The notes under the pieces are model-generated. The model had not been told where the DNA came from. It did no database searches and saw only the letters and a program-made list of their open reading frames with translations. A DNA stretch of 64,000 bases from Bacillus vallismortis. Lineage in GTDB: Bacteria > Bacillota > Bacilli > Bacillales > Bacillaceae. Shown in pieces: positions 19,878 to 28,059 of the stretch. The position numbers and the translations under genes are program-made. Where the stretch lies: assembly GCF_004116955.1 (NCBI RefSeq), contig NZ_CP026362.1, forward strand, positions 1,652,501-1,716,500. The letters run 5' to 3'. Position 1 is the stretch's first letter. The number at the start of each line of letters is the position of its first letter.

Positions 19878-20696
19878 CTGACTGATTTTGCTGAGCTATA
19901 TAACGATCCGATTTTAAGCAAAAAAAGAAAAGGAACAGTTGAAGATCCCTACTTAACATATAATGAATCACTTACGGTTTACAATGGTAGAGTTCTTCTA
20001 ACTGAAGTTCCCAACCGTGAATTCCGGGTCGAAGTTATTGGCGATAACAAAGAATGGCGAGAAATTGAAGATGGTGAACTTGAAAACAACTATTTTAAAG
20101 TTGATTACCTAATGGGTGTTGTATTTTTCAAGGCTACAAATGAAGGAAAATCGCTTACATTCAAATATAGTGGCGAAGGAGCCTCCTTCTTCCCTGCCTC
20201 TCGAATTTGGATTAAACGCCAAGGAAACATGGTTGTCGAAACTCTTCAGGGGCTTATTGATGAAGCCGAAGATGCAATTATTCGAATGAATGAGCGAATT
20301 GCTGAATGTGAGCGTGTTACAAAACGCTGTATTGAAATTACAAACTGGTGTAGACAAGCTACCTCTGATTATGAGTATGTTGTTGAAAACACCAGAAAAA
20401 TATATCTGCCAATGGTTTATACATATAGCGATTTATTGAACACCTACCCTACCCCTCAAATAGGATGGGTTGTCACGGTTAAAGAATCAGGAATTGAGTA
20501 TCGATGGGATGGCTTTGACTGGATTAATATTAGTATTTCAGATCAGTTTGATGGCTATGATGTTGTTTGCAGTTATATTGAACCTTATAACATAAGAACA
20601 ATATGGCTTAGAACAAATAATGCACCAGTGAAAAAACGAGTAAAGACTTCTGTAGAGACTCCTGATGGCAGCATGATTTGGATTCGCAGAAGTTAA
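19878..20696 (+). CDS. yomF: Tail protein, YomF type (possible CTG start)
   Basis: A protein of about 272 residues. GGAGGTG (19865-19871) lies 6 nt before an in-frame CTG at 19878. The nearest upstream ATG (19863, 277 residues) overlaps that ribosome site and has only a distant GGAAG of its own, so either start is possible. The first 100 residues are beta-rich (YNESLTVYNGRVLL, FKYSGEGASFFPASRIWI). A helical stretch (EAEDAIIRMNERIAECERV, about 140-165) follows, then a DGFDWINI module found in baseplate proteins. Position after YomG-type tail-tip protein supports a baseplate or tail-appendage role. Confidence 0.65.
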   Translation: MTDFAELYNDPILSKKRKGTVEDPYLTYNESLTVYNGRVLLTEVPNREFRVEVIGDNKEWREIEDGELENNYFKVDYLMGVVFFKATNEGKSLTFKYSGEGASFFPASRIWIKRQGNMVVETLQGLIDEAEDAIIRMNERIAECERVTKRCIEITNWCRQATSDYEYVVENTRKIYLPMVYTYSDLLNTYPTPQIGWVVTVKESGIEYRWDGFDWINISISDQFDGYDVVCSYIEPYNIRTIWLRTNNAPVKKRVKTSVETPDGSMIWIRRS

Positions 20697-20709
20697 AGGA
20701 GGTTACATA

Positions 20710-22794
20710 TTGAGCGATAATTTAATTCCTGTAAATACTATGGGTTACTATGATGAAGAAGCCCAAAAATGGATACCTTTAGATGCAGTAGGTTTAAAAT
20801 CAAATGACAATAGATACACTGCAGATGATATTCGCAGTAAATTTGATGAATTTAAAAAGAGCACAGACACATTACGAACAGAGCTTGAAAGCATTGGTGT
20901 TAGCATTGCCAAGTTCGGTGCTAAAGGTGATGGAGTAACAGATGATACAGATGCATTTCAAAAAGCTTTAGATATAGGCGGAAAGGTAATTATCCCATCT
21001 GGAACATATCTAGTTGGTCAGCTAAAGATAAACAGCAACACTCACTTCTTTGGTCTAGGAAAAACAACAATTAAGCACAACCTATCAACCGGTTGGTCTT
21101 CCCCATTTCCACGTGCGATGATTGCAAATTCTAACTTACCTGCATATAAAAAACCAAATGATGCTACCAGAGAATATAAAACTGGCTTAAATAAAAATAT
21201 AATCTTAGAGAACATAACTTTTGATGGTCAGAATCATCCAATCTACGGTATACAGATGGTCGCTGCTGATTATGTGTCCATTATAAATTGTGATGTTATC
21301 AATACATCTGGAGGTTTAGATTTCCGAGCTGTTAGAGATTCATATGTCAACTTACATTTAGATAACGTTAAAGAAGACGGCATTTCAATTTCAGATCAGA
21401 ATTTTAAGCCTTTAACTGGAGAAAGAGGTATTTCTACTCGGGTACTTTTCGAAAAATGTCTAGTTGAAAACTCATGTCTTGTTAATTCTGACACTCCACC
21501 GGATGCAAACGCATATGAATTCGATGATGGCATGTCTCACATCTACCTCTTAAATTGTGGAGCTATAAATAATCATGGATCAGGATTTGAAGTTCACGTT
21601 CATACTTCAGAATATGATGTTACAGATATCCACTTCATAAACTGCTTCGCAATCAATAATACCCCATCAGCCGGTGTGACACGAACAGTTGCTGGCTTCC
21701 ACCTTGGTCAAACCCCTCTCGAAAGTAAATTAGGCCGTATTTATTTTGAAAATTGCACATCAATTGGAAGTCCAAATGCTTTTGCTGGAAGCCCCGGTTC
21801 TCAAGAAGGAACTAAAGATGAAATTTTTATACATGGTGGATATTGGGAAGCCGGAAACTTTTACGAAAAAGAAGTAAGAGATATGCGTAAAACCGCTATG
21901 TTATTGAAGAAACAATTTAATAACTTTGTCATTAAAAACGCTACGATTAAAGCTCCCAAAGACGGATTTGGCATCTATACATATTTAGAAGGTAAAGATT
22001 TAACTGTTACTGGGAACAGTTTTAAAGATACCTATATAGCTGCAAGGTTAGGTCATTATGAAGGAGACGTTGTTTTTAGTGATAATCGAGTAGAACCAGG
22101 TGAACATACAACAAGCCCTTACTCTGCTTTTGTTTACGTTAATACTAAAACGGCGATCATTAAAGATAACATCCTTAGAATGAATTCAAATGATTACTCT
22201 TCTTCAATAGTTAGAATAAACGGTGTAAAACGAAGCATCATTTCGGGCAATACAATTGAAAACACAGGTGCGCTCTATAATAATGCTATTCAGGTTGATG
22301 GTGTAGGAGAAACAATAGTTGAAAAGAACATAGCAACTAATTTTGAAACAGGCGTATTTATGTCTAACGAATCTGATTCAGTGATCATAGCAAATAACAG
22401 TTTCAAAACATGTACTCGAATCACAAACAGAACAGATGCAAGTTTTTTGATTCTTGGTCAAAATGCTGGTGCTACGATAAATAACCCAGGATGGATTAAC
22501 GCCCAATTAGAAAATGGTTGGCAATCTTTTAGAACCCCTCGCTACACTAAAAACGGAAACATTGTCACTATTTCGGGAGCAGTTAAATCTGGATCTGCTG
22601 GTACCGCAATATTTACTCTACCCGAAGAATATAGACCTACATATGCAGTAACATACACACAATACAATAGTGGAACATCAACCAAAAGTGTTGTTATGAC
22701 AATTAACAACACAGGTACGGTTGTACTCTCTACCTCAATACCAGGAGCTAATACTGATTATGTTTTATTAGATATAACTTATACCTTAGGGTAA
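20710..22794 (+). CDS. Beta-helix tail spike with pectate-lyase-like fold
   Basis: A 694-residue protein starting with TTG (AAAGGAGG upstream). A short N-terminal attachment region is followed by a pectin-lyase-like right-handed beta-helix opening with FGAKGDGVTDDTDAFQKAL (about residues 76-95) and many NNT/SGNTIENTG rung-like turns up to about residue 600. The end is a beta-sandwich tip (LENGWQSF..., TAIFTLPEEYRPT) resembling the tip of the 307-aa fibre. It likely binds or cleaves a wall polysaccharide such as teichoic acid or poly-glutamate, but the substrate cannot be read from sequence. Confidence 0.8.
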   Translation: MSDNLIPVNTMGYYDEEAQKWIPLDAVGLKSNDNRYTADDIRSKFDEFKKSTDTLRTELESIGVSIAKFGAKGDGVTDDTDAFQKALDIGGKVIIPSGTYLVGQLKINSNTHFFGLGKTTIKHNLSTGWSSPFPRAMIANSNLPAYKKPNDATREYKTGLNKNIILENITFDGQNHPIYGIQMVAADYVSIINCDVINTSGGLDFRAVRDSYVNLHLDNVKEDGISISDQNFKPLTGERGISTRVLFEKCLVENSCLVNSDTPPDANAYEFDDGMSHIYLLNCGAINNHGSGFEVHVHTSEYDVTDIHFINCFAINNTPSAGVTRTVAGFHLGQTPLESKLGRIYFENCTSIGSPNAFAGSPGSQEGTKDEIFIHGGYWEAGNFYEKEVRDMRKTAMLLKKQFNNFVIKNATIKAPKDGFGIYTYLEGKDLTVTGNSFKDTYIAARLGHYEGDVVFSDNRVEPGEHTTSPYSAFVYVNTKTAIIKDNILRMNSNDYSSSIVRINGVKRSIISGNTIENTGALYNNAIQVDGVGETIVEKNIATNFETGVFMSNESDSVIIANNSFKTCTRITNRTDASFLILGQNAGATINNPGWINAQLENGWQSFRTPRYTKNGNIVTISGAVKSGSAGTAIFTLPEEYRPTYAVTYTQYNSGTSTKSVVMTINNTGTVVLSTSIPGANTDYVLLDITYTLG

Positions 22795-22803
22795 TAAATA
22801 GAA

Positions 22804-22833
22804 GGTAGTCCATGATGTGGACTACTTTACTTT
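22804..22833 (+). terminator. Hairpin after the tail spike gene
   Basis: GTAGTCCA (22804-22811) pairs with TGGACTAC (22817-22824) around ATGAT, followed by a T-rich run. The region 22835-22928 holds no gene apart from the ribosome site of the next one. Confidence 0.6.
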
Positions 22834-22928
22834 TAATTCCATTGGGAATATAATGTTAAATGAATAATTTGGTAATATCATAGACTGTAATACTTATTAT
22901 TTAATTGAAACTTTTGGAGGAATACATA

Positions 22929-24572
22929 ATGGCATTGAAGAGTCTACTCTCTTTTAAAAATAAACTTGAAACCAATGTCAGCAACATTGAGTCAGAAATG
23001 ACCATGTACAATGAAATGATTGAAGGCATAGATGAAATCGAAACTGAAGACGGCGCTCAACAAAAAATTGATGCACATAAAAACGAAGACGGATTACATG
23101 TTACAAGTTTAGACAGAGAAAAATGGAATTCAGCATATCAAACATCTACGGAAGCAAAAGATACAATTGATCAATTAAGTTTATCTAATGCTCAATCAAG
23201 GCTCACACTTTTAAGTGCATATGATGATATTGAAGCATATCATCCAAAGGTAGTTGGTTTTAAGGAAAGATGGAATGGCTACCTTTATTGGATGGCTTTC
23301 ACTCCATATCCTAAAGGAGCTCAAGCAAAAGAGAATCCTCATATTTTAGTGAGTGACGACATGATTAATTGGTCTGAACCTAACGGATTTAAGAACCCTC
23401 TTGAACCGCAGCCTAATGGAAGTGCAGATAAACAATATAATTCAGATACTCATATGGTCTATAATGACCAATTAAATAGATTAGAGGTCTATTGGCGATT
23501 TGTAGATGAAGATGCCAAAACCGTGACGATTTTTAGAAAAGTCACAACAGATGGAAAGACATGGAGTGATAAAGAGGTTGCAATTACTGGAATTAGAAGT
23601 GATCGAGACTATATAAGTCCTGCAATTATCTTTGAGGATAATAAATACAAGATGTGGTGCGTTAGTAATGGATACAAAGTAATTTACTCTGAGAGTGCTA
23701 CAGGAACAGAGTGGGATGAGTTTAAGGATATTTGTATACCAATGGATATACCAATGAATCTATGGCATCTTGATGTTATCCATACAGATGTTGGGTATGA
23801 GATGGTCGTTACGGCCTTTGTAACTGGCCAAGACAGAAATACAATGACTCTTTACCATTCAGTATCGGTTGACAATGTAACATGGTCTTTGGCAAAACCT
23901 ATACTTAAGCCATCTAACAAGGAATTTGCATGGGATAATCAAGGTATTTATAGAGCTTGCCTAATGAAAATGAATGGCGTGTACTTCCTTTATTACTGTG
24001 GGTCAAGCAAAAAGTGGGATCGTGGTACAGGTTTAAGCTTTGGGACAGATGTTTATAAACTAAAAGGGTTAGACAAAAACGATGTCCACATCCTACAAAA
24101 TGTCAGATCCATTAATATGATTTATAATGCTTTCCTAAGGAACTATGGATTACAAATAGCAGCACTTCAGCCGGACAATTCAATTTGGAAAGCATGTTTG
24201 CGTTTCAGTGGCGCAAATGAAGTGAAATTCGTTAATGATTTTAATGAAAACATTTTAATCAATTTAGCTGTTGATGCATTGAGAACATCTAATGGAATTA
24301 AGTTCATTGGAAAATCAGCTTATTACAATTCTAATGAATTTAAAGTGTATGAACCAGGTAAGGCTAGTATTGTTGGAATCGGTGCTGCTGATTTCTTAAG
24401 ACCCAAGAGAGTAAATGATCCAACAAAGTCTGGAGGTCTAGAAATATCTTCAGTTGTCTTTGAGGATAACGGGGTTTGGGATGGAACTGAACGTGAAGGT
24501 GCAATTAGATATGACAGTACCCGGAAAAAACACGTGGGGTTCGATGGTATTGAATGGCATGATCTATATTAA
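22929..24572 (+). CDS. Tail fibre protein with glycosidase-like beta-propeller
   Basis: A 547-residue protein. The start is ATG 22929, with GGAGG 8 nt before it. Residues 1-80 are coiled coil plus the fibre signature HVTSLDREKWNSAYQT. Residues about 90-420 resemble the five-bladed propeller of GH43/GH32-like proteins: FKERWNGYLYWMAFTPYP, NPHILVSDDMINWSEPNG, YISPAIIFEDNKYKMWCVSNG, FLYYCGSSKKWDRGTGL. The C-terminal part (RPKRVNDPTKSG...) is a fibre-end module. It is in the position of SPbeta yomE, and activity on a cell-surface glycan is likely but unproven. Confidence 0.7.
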   Translation: MALKSLLSFKNKLETNVSNIESEMTMYNEMIEGIDEIETEDGAQQKIDAHKNEDGLHVTSLDREKWNSAYQTSTEAKDTIDQLSLSNAQSRLTLLSAYDDIEAYHPKVVGFKERWNGYLYWMAFTPYPKGAQAKENPHILVSDDMINWSEPNGFKNPLEPQPNGSADKQYNSDTHMVYNDQLNRLEVYWRFVDEDAKTVTIFRKVTTDGKTWSDKEVAITGIRSDRDYISPAIIFEDNKYKMWCVSNGYKVIYSESATGTEWDEFKDICIPMDIPMNLWHLDVIHTDVGYEMVVTAFVTGQDRNTMTLYHSVSVDNVTWSLAKPILKPSNKEFAWDNQGIYRACLMKMNGVYFLYYCGSSKKWDRGTGLSFGTDVYKLKGLDKNDVHILQNVRSINMIYNAFLRNYGLQIAALQPDNSIWKACLRFSGANEVKFVNDFNENILINLAVDALRTSNGIKFIGKSAYYNSNEFKVYEPGKASIVGIGAADFLRPKRVNDPTKSGGLEISSVVFEDNGVWDGTEREGAIRYDSTRKKHVGFDGIEWHDLY

Positions 24573-24768
24573 TTTTTAAGGCACCTTCTCTAGAGGGTGT
24601 CTTATTTAATTGAGGAGGTGTTACGTTCTAGATAAAATATAGATTTTATTCAAAATACATACTTGAAAAACAGAGATAGTAAGAGCATACGTGAGATAAA
24701 GAGAGATTGGGTTAAGTCCCCTTCTCTCTTTTTTGTGCTCAAATTTAATTATTAGGAGAGATGTTTTT
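24573..24768 (+). other. Noncoding stretch with two hairpins and an orphan ribosome site
   Basis: A weak stem (about 24581-24603) follows the fibre gene. A second, stronger one pairs AAAGAGAGA (24698-24706) with TCTCTCTTT (24724-24732) and ends in TTTTTT. Between them GAGGAGGTG (24612-24620) is a good ribosome site, but only a five-codon frame follows it. It may be a remnant of a deleted XkdX-like peptide gene. Confidence 0.5.
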
Positions 24769-25839
24769 ATGACAATTCAAGCGAGACAAATGTTGGTGCC
24801 ATCAGGTAAATATTCAATTAAATGTCCTTATGCAATGTCGGCAAAGTATATTACTTTTCACAATACAGCTAATGATGCATCGGCAAATAATGAAATTACA
24901 TACATGAGAAACAATAATGCTGAAGTATCTTATCACTTTGCAGTGGATGATAAAGAGGTTGTTCAAGGTATTCCAGTGAATCGAAATGCATGGCATACGG
25001 GAGATGGATCAGGTGTCAATTCCGGAAACCGTACGTCTATCGGCGTAGAGGTTTGCTACTCTAAATCTGGTGGAGAACGATACAGAAAAGCAGAAGCACT
25101 GGCAATCAAATTCATTGCACAACTACTTAAAGAACGTGGCTGGGGAGTTGAGCGAGTTAAGAAACACCAAGAGTGGTCAGGAAAATATTGTCCTCATCGT
25201 GTTTTAGATGAAGGTCGTTGGGATGAAGTTAAAAATAAAATTGCTGCCGAACTAAAAGTTCTCGGTGGCAGATCAACTGCTCCAACAAAAACATCAATCA
25301 GACCAACTACATCCTCCCCTTCCTCTTCATCAGCAGCAAGTGGTTCACTAAAATCAAAAGTTGACGGTCTTCGCTTCTATTCAAAACCATCTTGGGAAGA
25401 TAAAGATGTTGTCGGCACAGTAAATAAAGGCATTGGATTTCCTACAGTTGTTGAGAAAGTTAAAGTCGGATCTGCGTACCAATACAAAGTTAAGAACTCT
25501 AAAGGCGCTACATATTACATCACTGCTTCTGACAAATATGTTGATGTTACAGGATCAGTTAAAACCTCTTCTCCTGCCCCAAAAACAACATCAACTTCTT
25601 CAAGCTCCTCATCTATTAAATCCGTGGGAAAAATCAAAATTGTTGGTGTATCAAGCGCAGCAATCGTAATGGACAAACCTGATCGAAATAGTTCTAAAAA
25701 TATTGGCACAGTCAAGCTTGGAAGTACTATTTTAATTTCTGGTTCAGTTAAAGGCAAAAACAATTCCAAAGGTTACTGGGAAGTTATTTATAACGGTAAA
25801 CGTGGATACATCTCAGGACAGTTTGGTTCAAAAATCTAA
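24769..25839 (+). CDS. blyA: BlyA: phage endolysin (N-acetylmuramoyl-L-alanine amidase)
   Basis: A 356-residue protein. The start is ATG 24769, with AGGAGAG 8 nt upstream. Residues 1-160 form an amidase_2 (PGRP-like) domain with zinc-ligand segments ITFHNTANDA and KKHQEWSGKYCPH, and the core SYHFAVDDKEVVQGIP. A Ser/Thr/Pro linker leads to two SH3-like wall-binding repeats (about 205-275 and 295-356, the second ending GYWEVIYNGKRGYISGQF). It cleaves the amide bond between muramic acid and L-Ala to lyse the host. It is followed by the holin genes, as in SPbeta. Confidence 0.9.
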   Translation: MTIQARQMLVPSGKYSIKCPYAMSAKYITFHNTANDASANNEITYMRNNNAEVSYHFAVDDKEVVQGIPVNRNAWHTGDGSGVNSGNRTSIGVEVCYSKSGGERYRKAEALAIKFIAQLLKERGWGVERVKKHQEWSGKYCPHRVLDEGRWDEVKNKIAAELKVLGGRSTAPTKTSIRPTTSSPSSSSAASGSLKSKVDGLRFYSKPSWEDKDVVGTVNKGIGFPTVVEKVKVGSAYQYKVKNSKGATYYITASDKYVDVTGSVKTSSPAPKTTSTSSSSSSIKSVGKIKIVGVSSAAIVMDKPDRNSSKNIGTVKLGSTILISGSVKGKNNSKGYWEVIYNGKRGYISGQFGSKI

Positions 25840-25954
25840 ATATATTCAATTATCTCGGAGGGTATTTGTTGATCTAATGTATCAGTGACTATCCTCTTAA
25901 TTTTAGGAGGTGATGTAATGTCACCTTTCTATATTCATTAAAGGTTGGTGACAA

Positions 25955-26347
25955 ATGGATAACTTTGAGCAAAGCACAATTTCAAGATTAAGTGCACTAG
26001 AAGAAAAAGCAAAACACACTAATAACAAGATTGACTCTCTTGAGGAAAGAACAAATGTTATCGGTCGTATTGCTACGCTAGTTGAGCAACAAGTCGAAAT
26101 TAATAAAGACTCTCAAGCACAATCAAGAGAACAGTTCAGTACTCTTAACGAAATGAGTAACAGTTTAAAAAATCTAAGCAAATCGTATGAAAAACTGGAC
26201 AATCGAGTTGAAATATTGGAACGCTCTGATTCTACTCGTAAAATTGATCCCTCACAATTCACAAAAGACCTTGTATTCAAGGTGTTGCCAAGTGTAATTG
26301 CCACTATTGTCGGTGCATGGTTGCTCATACATTTTGGCCTCAAATAA
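25955..26347 (+). CDS. XhlA-like lysis accessory protein
   Basis: A 130-residue protein with a long coiled coil (residues 5-95, e.g. ISRLSALEEKAKHTNNKIDS) and one C-terminal membrane segment (VLPSVIATIVGAWLLIHFGL). This is the XhlA/hemolysin-type topology of Bacillus phage lysis cassettes. It differs from the shorter BhlA (about 70 residues) of SPbeta in strain 168. It sits between the amidase and holin genes. Confidence 0.7.
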   Translation: MDNFEQSTISRLSALEEKAKHTNNKIDSLEERTNVIGRIATLVEQQVEINKDSQAQSREQFSTLNEMSNSLKNLSKSYEKLDNRVEILERSDSTRKIDPSQFTKDLVFKVLPSVIATIVGAWLLIHFGLK

Positions 26348-26367
26348 AATTAACAGGAGACGATTAA

Positions 26368-26619
26368 ATGACTAAAATCAACTGGAAAGTAAGACTTAAA
26401 AAGAAAACATTCCTTGTTGCGATTTTCTCTGCAACACTGTTATTCACACAAGCAATTGCTTCTGCATTTGGATACGACTTGACTGTATTTGGTGACGAAT
26501 TGATAGAGAAATTTAATGCACTTCTAACTTTTTTATCTGCAATGGGTATCATTGTTGACCCAACAACTCAAGGTATTTCTGATAGTGAACAAGCCATGGG
26601 TTATGATTCACCGAGATAA
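26368..26619 (+). CDS. bhlB: Holin, phi-LC3/XhlB (BhlB) type
   Basis: An 83-residue protein: basic start (NWKVRLKKKTF), first membrane segment (about 14-31), a FGYDL loop, second hydrophobic segment (FNALLTFLSAMGIIVDP), and the ending TQGISDSEQAMGYDSP. The DPTTxGxxDSxxAMxYxxP ending is the hallmark of phi-LC3 holins. It forms membrane lesions that release or activate the endolysin. Confidence 0.85.
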   Translation: MTKINWKVRLKKKTFLVAIFSATLLFTQAIASAFGYDLTVFGDELIEKFNALLTFLSAMGIIVDPTTQGISDSEQAMGYDSPR

Positions 26620-26625
26620 AACCCC

Positions 26626-26658
26626 CTACCCTTCTCTCGATTGAGGAGGGTATTTTTT
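26626..26658 (+). terminator. Terminator of the lysis module
   Basis: TACCCT (about 26626-26632) pairs with AGGGTA (about 26645-26651), followed by TTTTTTTC. It ends the long plus-strand late transcript. Confidence 0.7.
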
Positions 26659-26773
26659 TCGTTTTTTTTAAATAAAAAATTGCAGAAAACTTTACATCCT
26701 TTTACAATTTTTTCAATGACTATGTTATGATTGTTTTCGAGGGATTTTTGAAATTTCAGAAAGAGGGGTTTGT

Positions 26774-27889
26774 ATGAGTAAGATCGCTTCAGAAGTTGTC
26801 GCTACTACACTGAATGACTGGTACATTGCTATAAAAAAGCAAAAGGTTGATGAGTCAATAAAATATTATTCAGAGATAAAGAAACTTTTTGATGAAATGG
26901 AAGAAGATCAAGAAGTTCTTGCGTATTATAGTCTATTAGAAGAAAGACATAAAATGTTGCTGCATTCCTCACGAGGAGAACCTTTGCAAAAACACACCTA
27001 TTTTACTGAAGACAATCAAAACTTCATTAAAAAAACAAATGATAAATTAGAATACAACTTTTATTTATTTGAAGCAATGTATGAGGCATACAACAAAAAC
27101 TATGATCGAGCAATTAACTTATATGGATTAGCTGAGAAAAAGCTTGCAGAAATTCCGGATGAAATTGAAGCTGCTGAATTTTATTCTAAAGTCTCTTACT
27201 TATACACTCTTGTTAAACAAAGCATTGTGGCACAACACTATATAAAAAATGCAATTTCGATATATAAGCGACACCCTGATTATAAATGCAAACTTGCTAC
27301 ATCAACAATGATTGCAGCTGCAAACTATGCTGATATGAAACGATTTGAGGAAGCAGAGAAATATTACTTAGAAGCAATTGATATTGCAGTAGAAACAAAA
27401 GATGAATTTTTGAAAGCTCAATTATTTCACAATCTTAGTATCGTTTATTCTGATTGGAACAAACCTGATAAATGCATTGAATCACTTGAAGAAGCAATAG
27501 GAAATGAATCTTGGGTAAATTCAATTTATTATTTAAACTCTTTATTCATGATGATTAAAGAACTCTTTAAAATTGACGAAAAAATGAAAGCCATTAATTT
27601 TTACAATAAAGCACAGGAAAGACTCATATTAATGGAGAATAAAGTATACGAAGCCAAAATCAGCGTCCTGTATAACCTTTATTGTGGGGAATTAAAAAAT
27701 AATTTCATCAATTGTATTAGTAATATTGAGTTTTTAAAACAGCAAAATGAACTTGAAAGTGTAGATGAATTGTCCTACATAGCTGCAAAAAGGTTTGAAT
27801 CAATAGGTGCTTTTGAAGAAGCAACAAGCTTTTTCAATGCGAAAATTTGGGCTGAACAGAAAATGAACCAGGTGGAGGGAATCTTATGA
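26774..27889 (+). CDS. rapK: Rap-family response regulator inhibitor (RapK-like)
   Basis: 371 residues, the standard Rap length: an N-terminal three-helix bundle (about 1-70, starting VVATTLNDWYIAIKKQKVD) and a TPR peptide-binding domain (about 100-371). A TTTACA-like -35 and TGTTATGAT extended -10 lie upstream at about 26700-26732. The gene overlaps phrK by ATGA. Rap proteins block Spo0F phosphotransfer or ComA DNA binding until their Phr peptide relieves them; RapK is linked to ComA. In a prophage it may tune competence and sporulation timing. Identity to RapK is judged mainly from the Phr. Confidence 0.85.
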   Translation: MSKIASEVVATTLNDWYIAIKKQKVDESIKYYSEIKKLFDEMEEDQEVLAYYSLLEERHKMLLHSSRGEPLQKHTYFTEDNQNFIKKTNDKLEYNFYLFEAMYEAYNKNYDRAINLYGLAEKKLAEIPDEIEAAEFYSKVSYLYTLVKQSIVAQHYIKNAISIYKRHPDYKCKLATSTMIAAANYADMKRFEEAEKYYLEAIDIAVETKDEFLKAQLFHNLSIVYSDWNKPDKCIESLEEAIGNESWVNSIYYLNSLFMMIKELFKIDEKMKAINFYNKAQERLILMENKVYEAKISVLYNLYCGELKNNFINCISNIEFLKQQNELESVDELSYIAAKRFESIGAFEEATSFFNAKIWAEQKMNQVEGIL

Positions 27890-28008
27890 AAAAACTTGTG
27901 CTTTGCGTATCTATTTTAGCTGTAATTTTAAGTGGGGTAGCTTTAACGCAATTGAGTACAGATTCACCATCTAACATCCAGGTAGCCGAAAGGCCTGTCG
28001 GAGGTTAA
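27886..28008 (+). CDS. phrK: PhrK signalling peptide precursor
   Basis: A 40-residue secreted precursor overlapping rapK by four bases, with GGTGGAGGG upstream. Basic start (MKKLVL), one export segment (CVSILAVILSGVAL), then a cleavable end. The ERPVG pentapeptide near the C-terminus (AERPVGG) is the PhrK pheromone. Phr peptides are exported, trimmed, imported by Opp and bind the cognate Rap TPR domain. A sigma-H promoter within rapK is usual for phr genes, but I could not place one confidently. Confidence 0.9.
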   Translation: MKKLVLCVSILAVILSGVALTQLSTDSPSNIQVAERPVGG

Positions 28009-28027
28009 AAAAAAGGTTGATTAATTA

Positions 28028-28056
28028 GCCCTACTCAAACATTTGAGTGGGCTTTT
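28028..28056. terminator. Bidirectional terminator between phrK and uvrX
   Basis: GCCCTACTCAAA (28028-28039) pairs with TTTGAGTGGGC (28042-28052), with T-runs on both sides, serving the convergent rapK-phrK and yolD-uvrX transcripts. Confidence 0.8.
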
Positions 28057-28059
28057 ATG

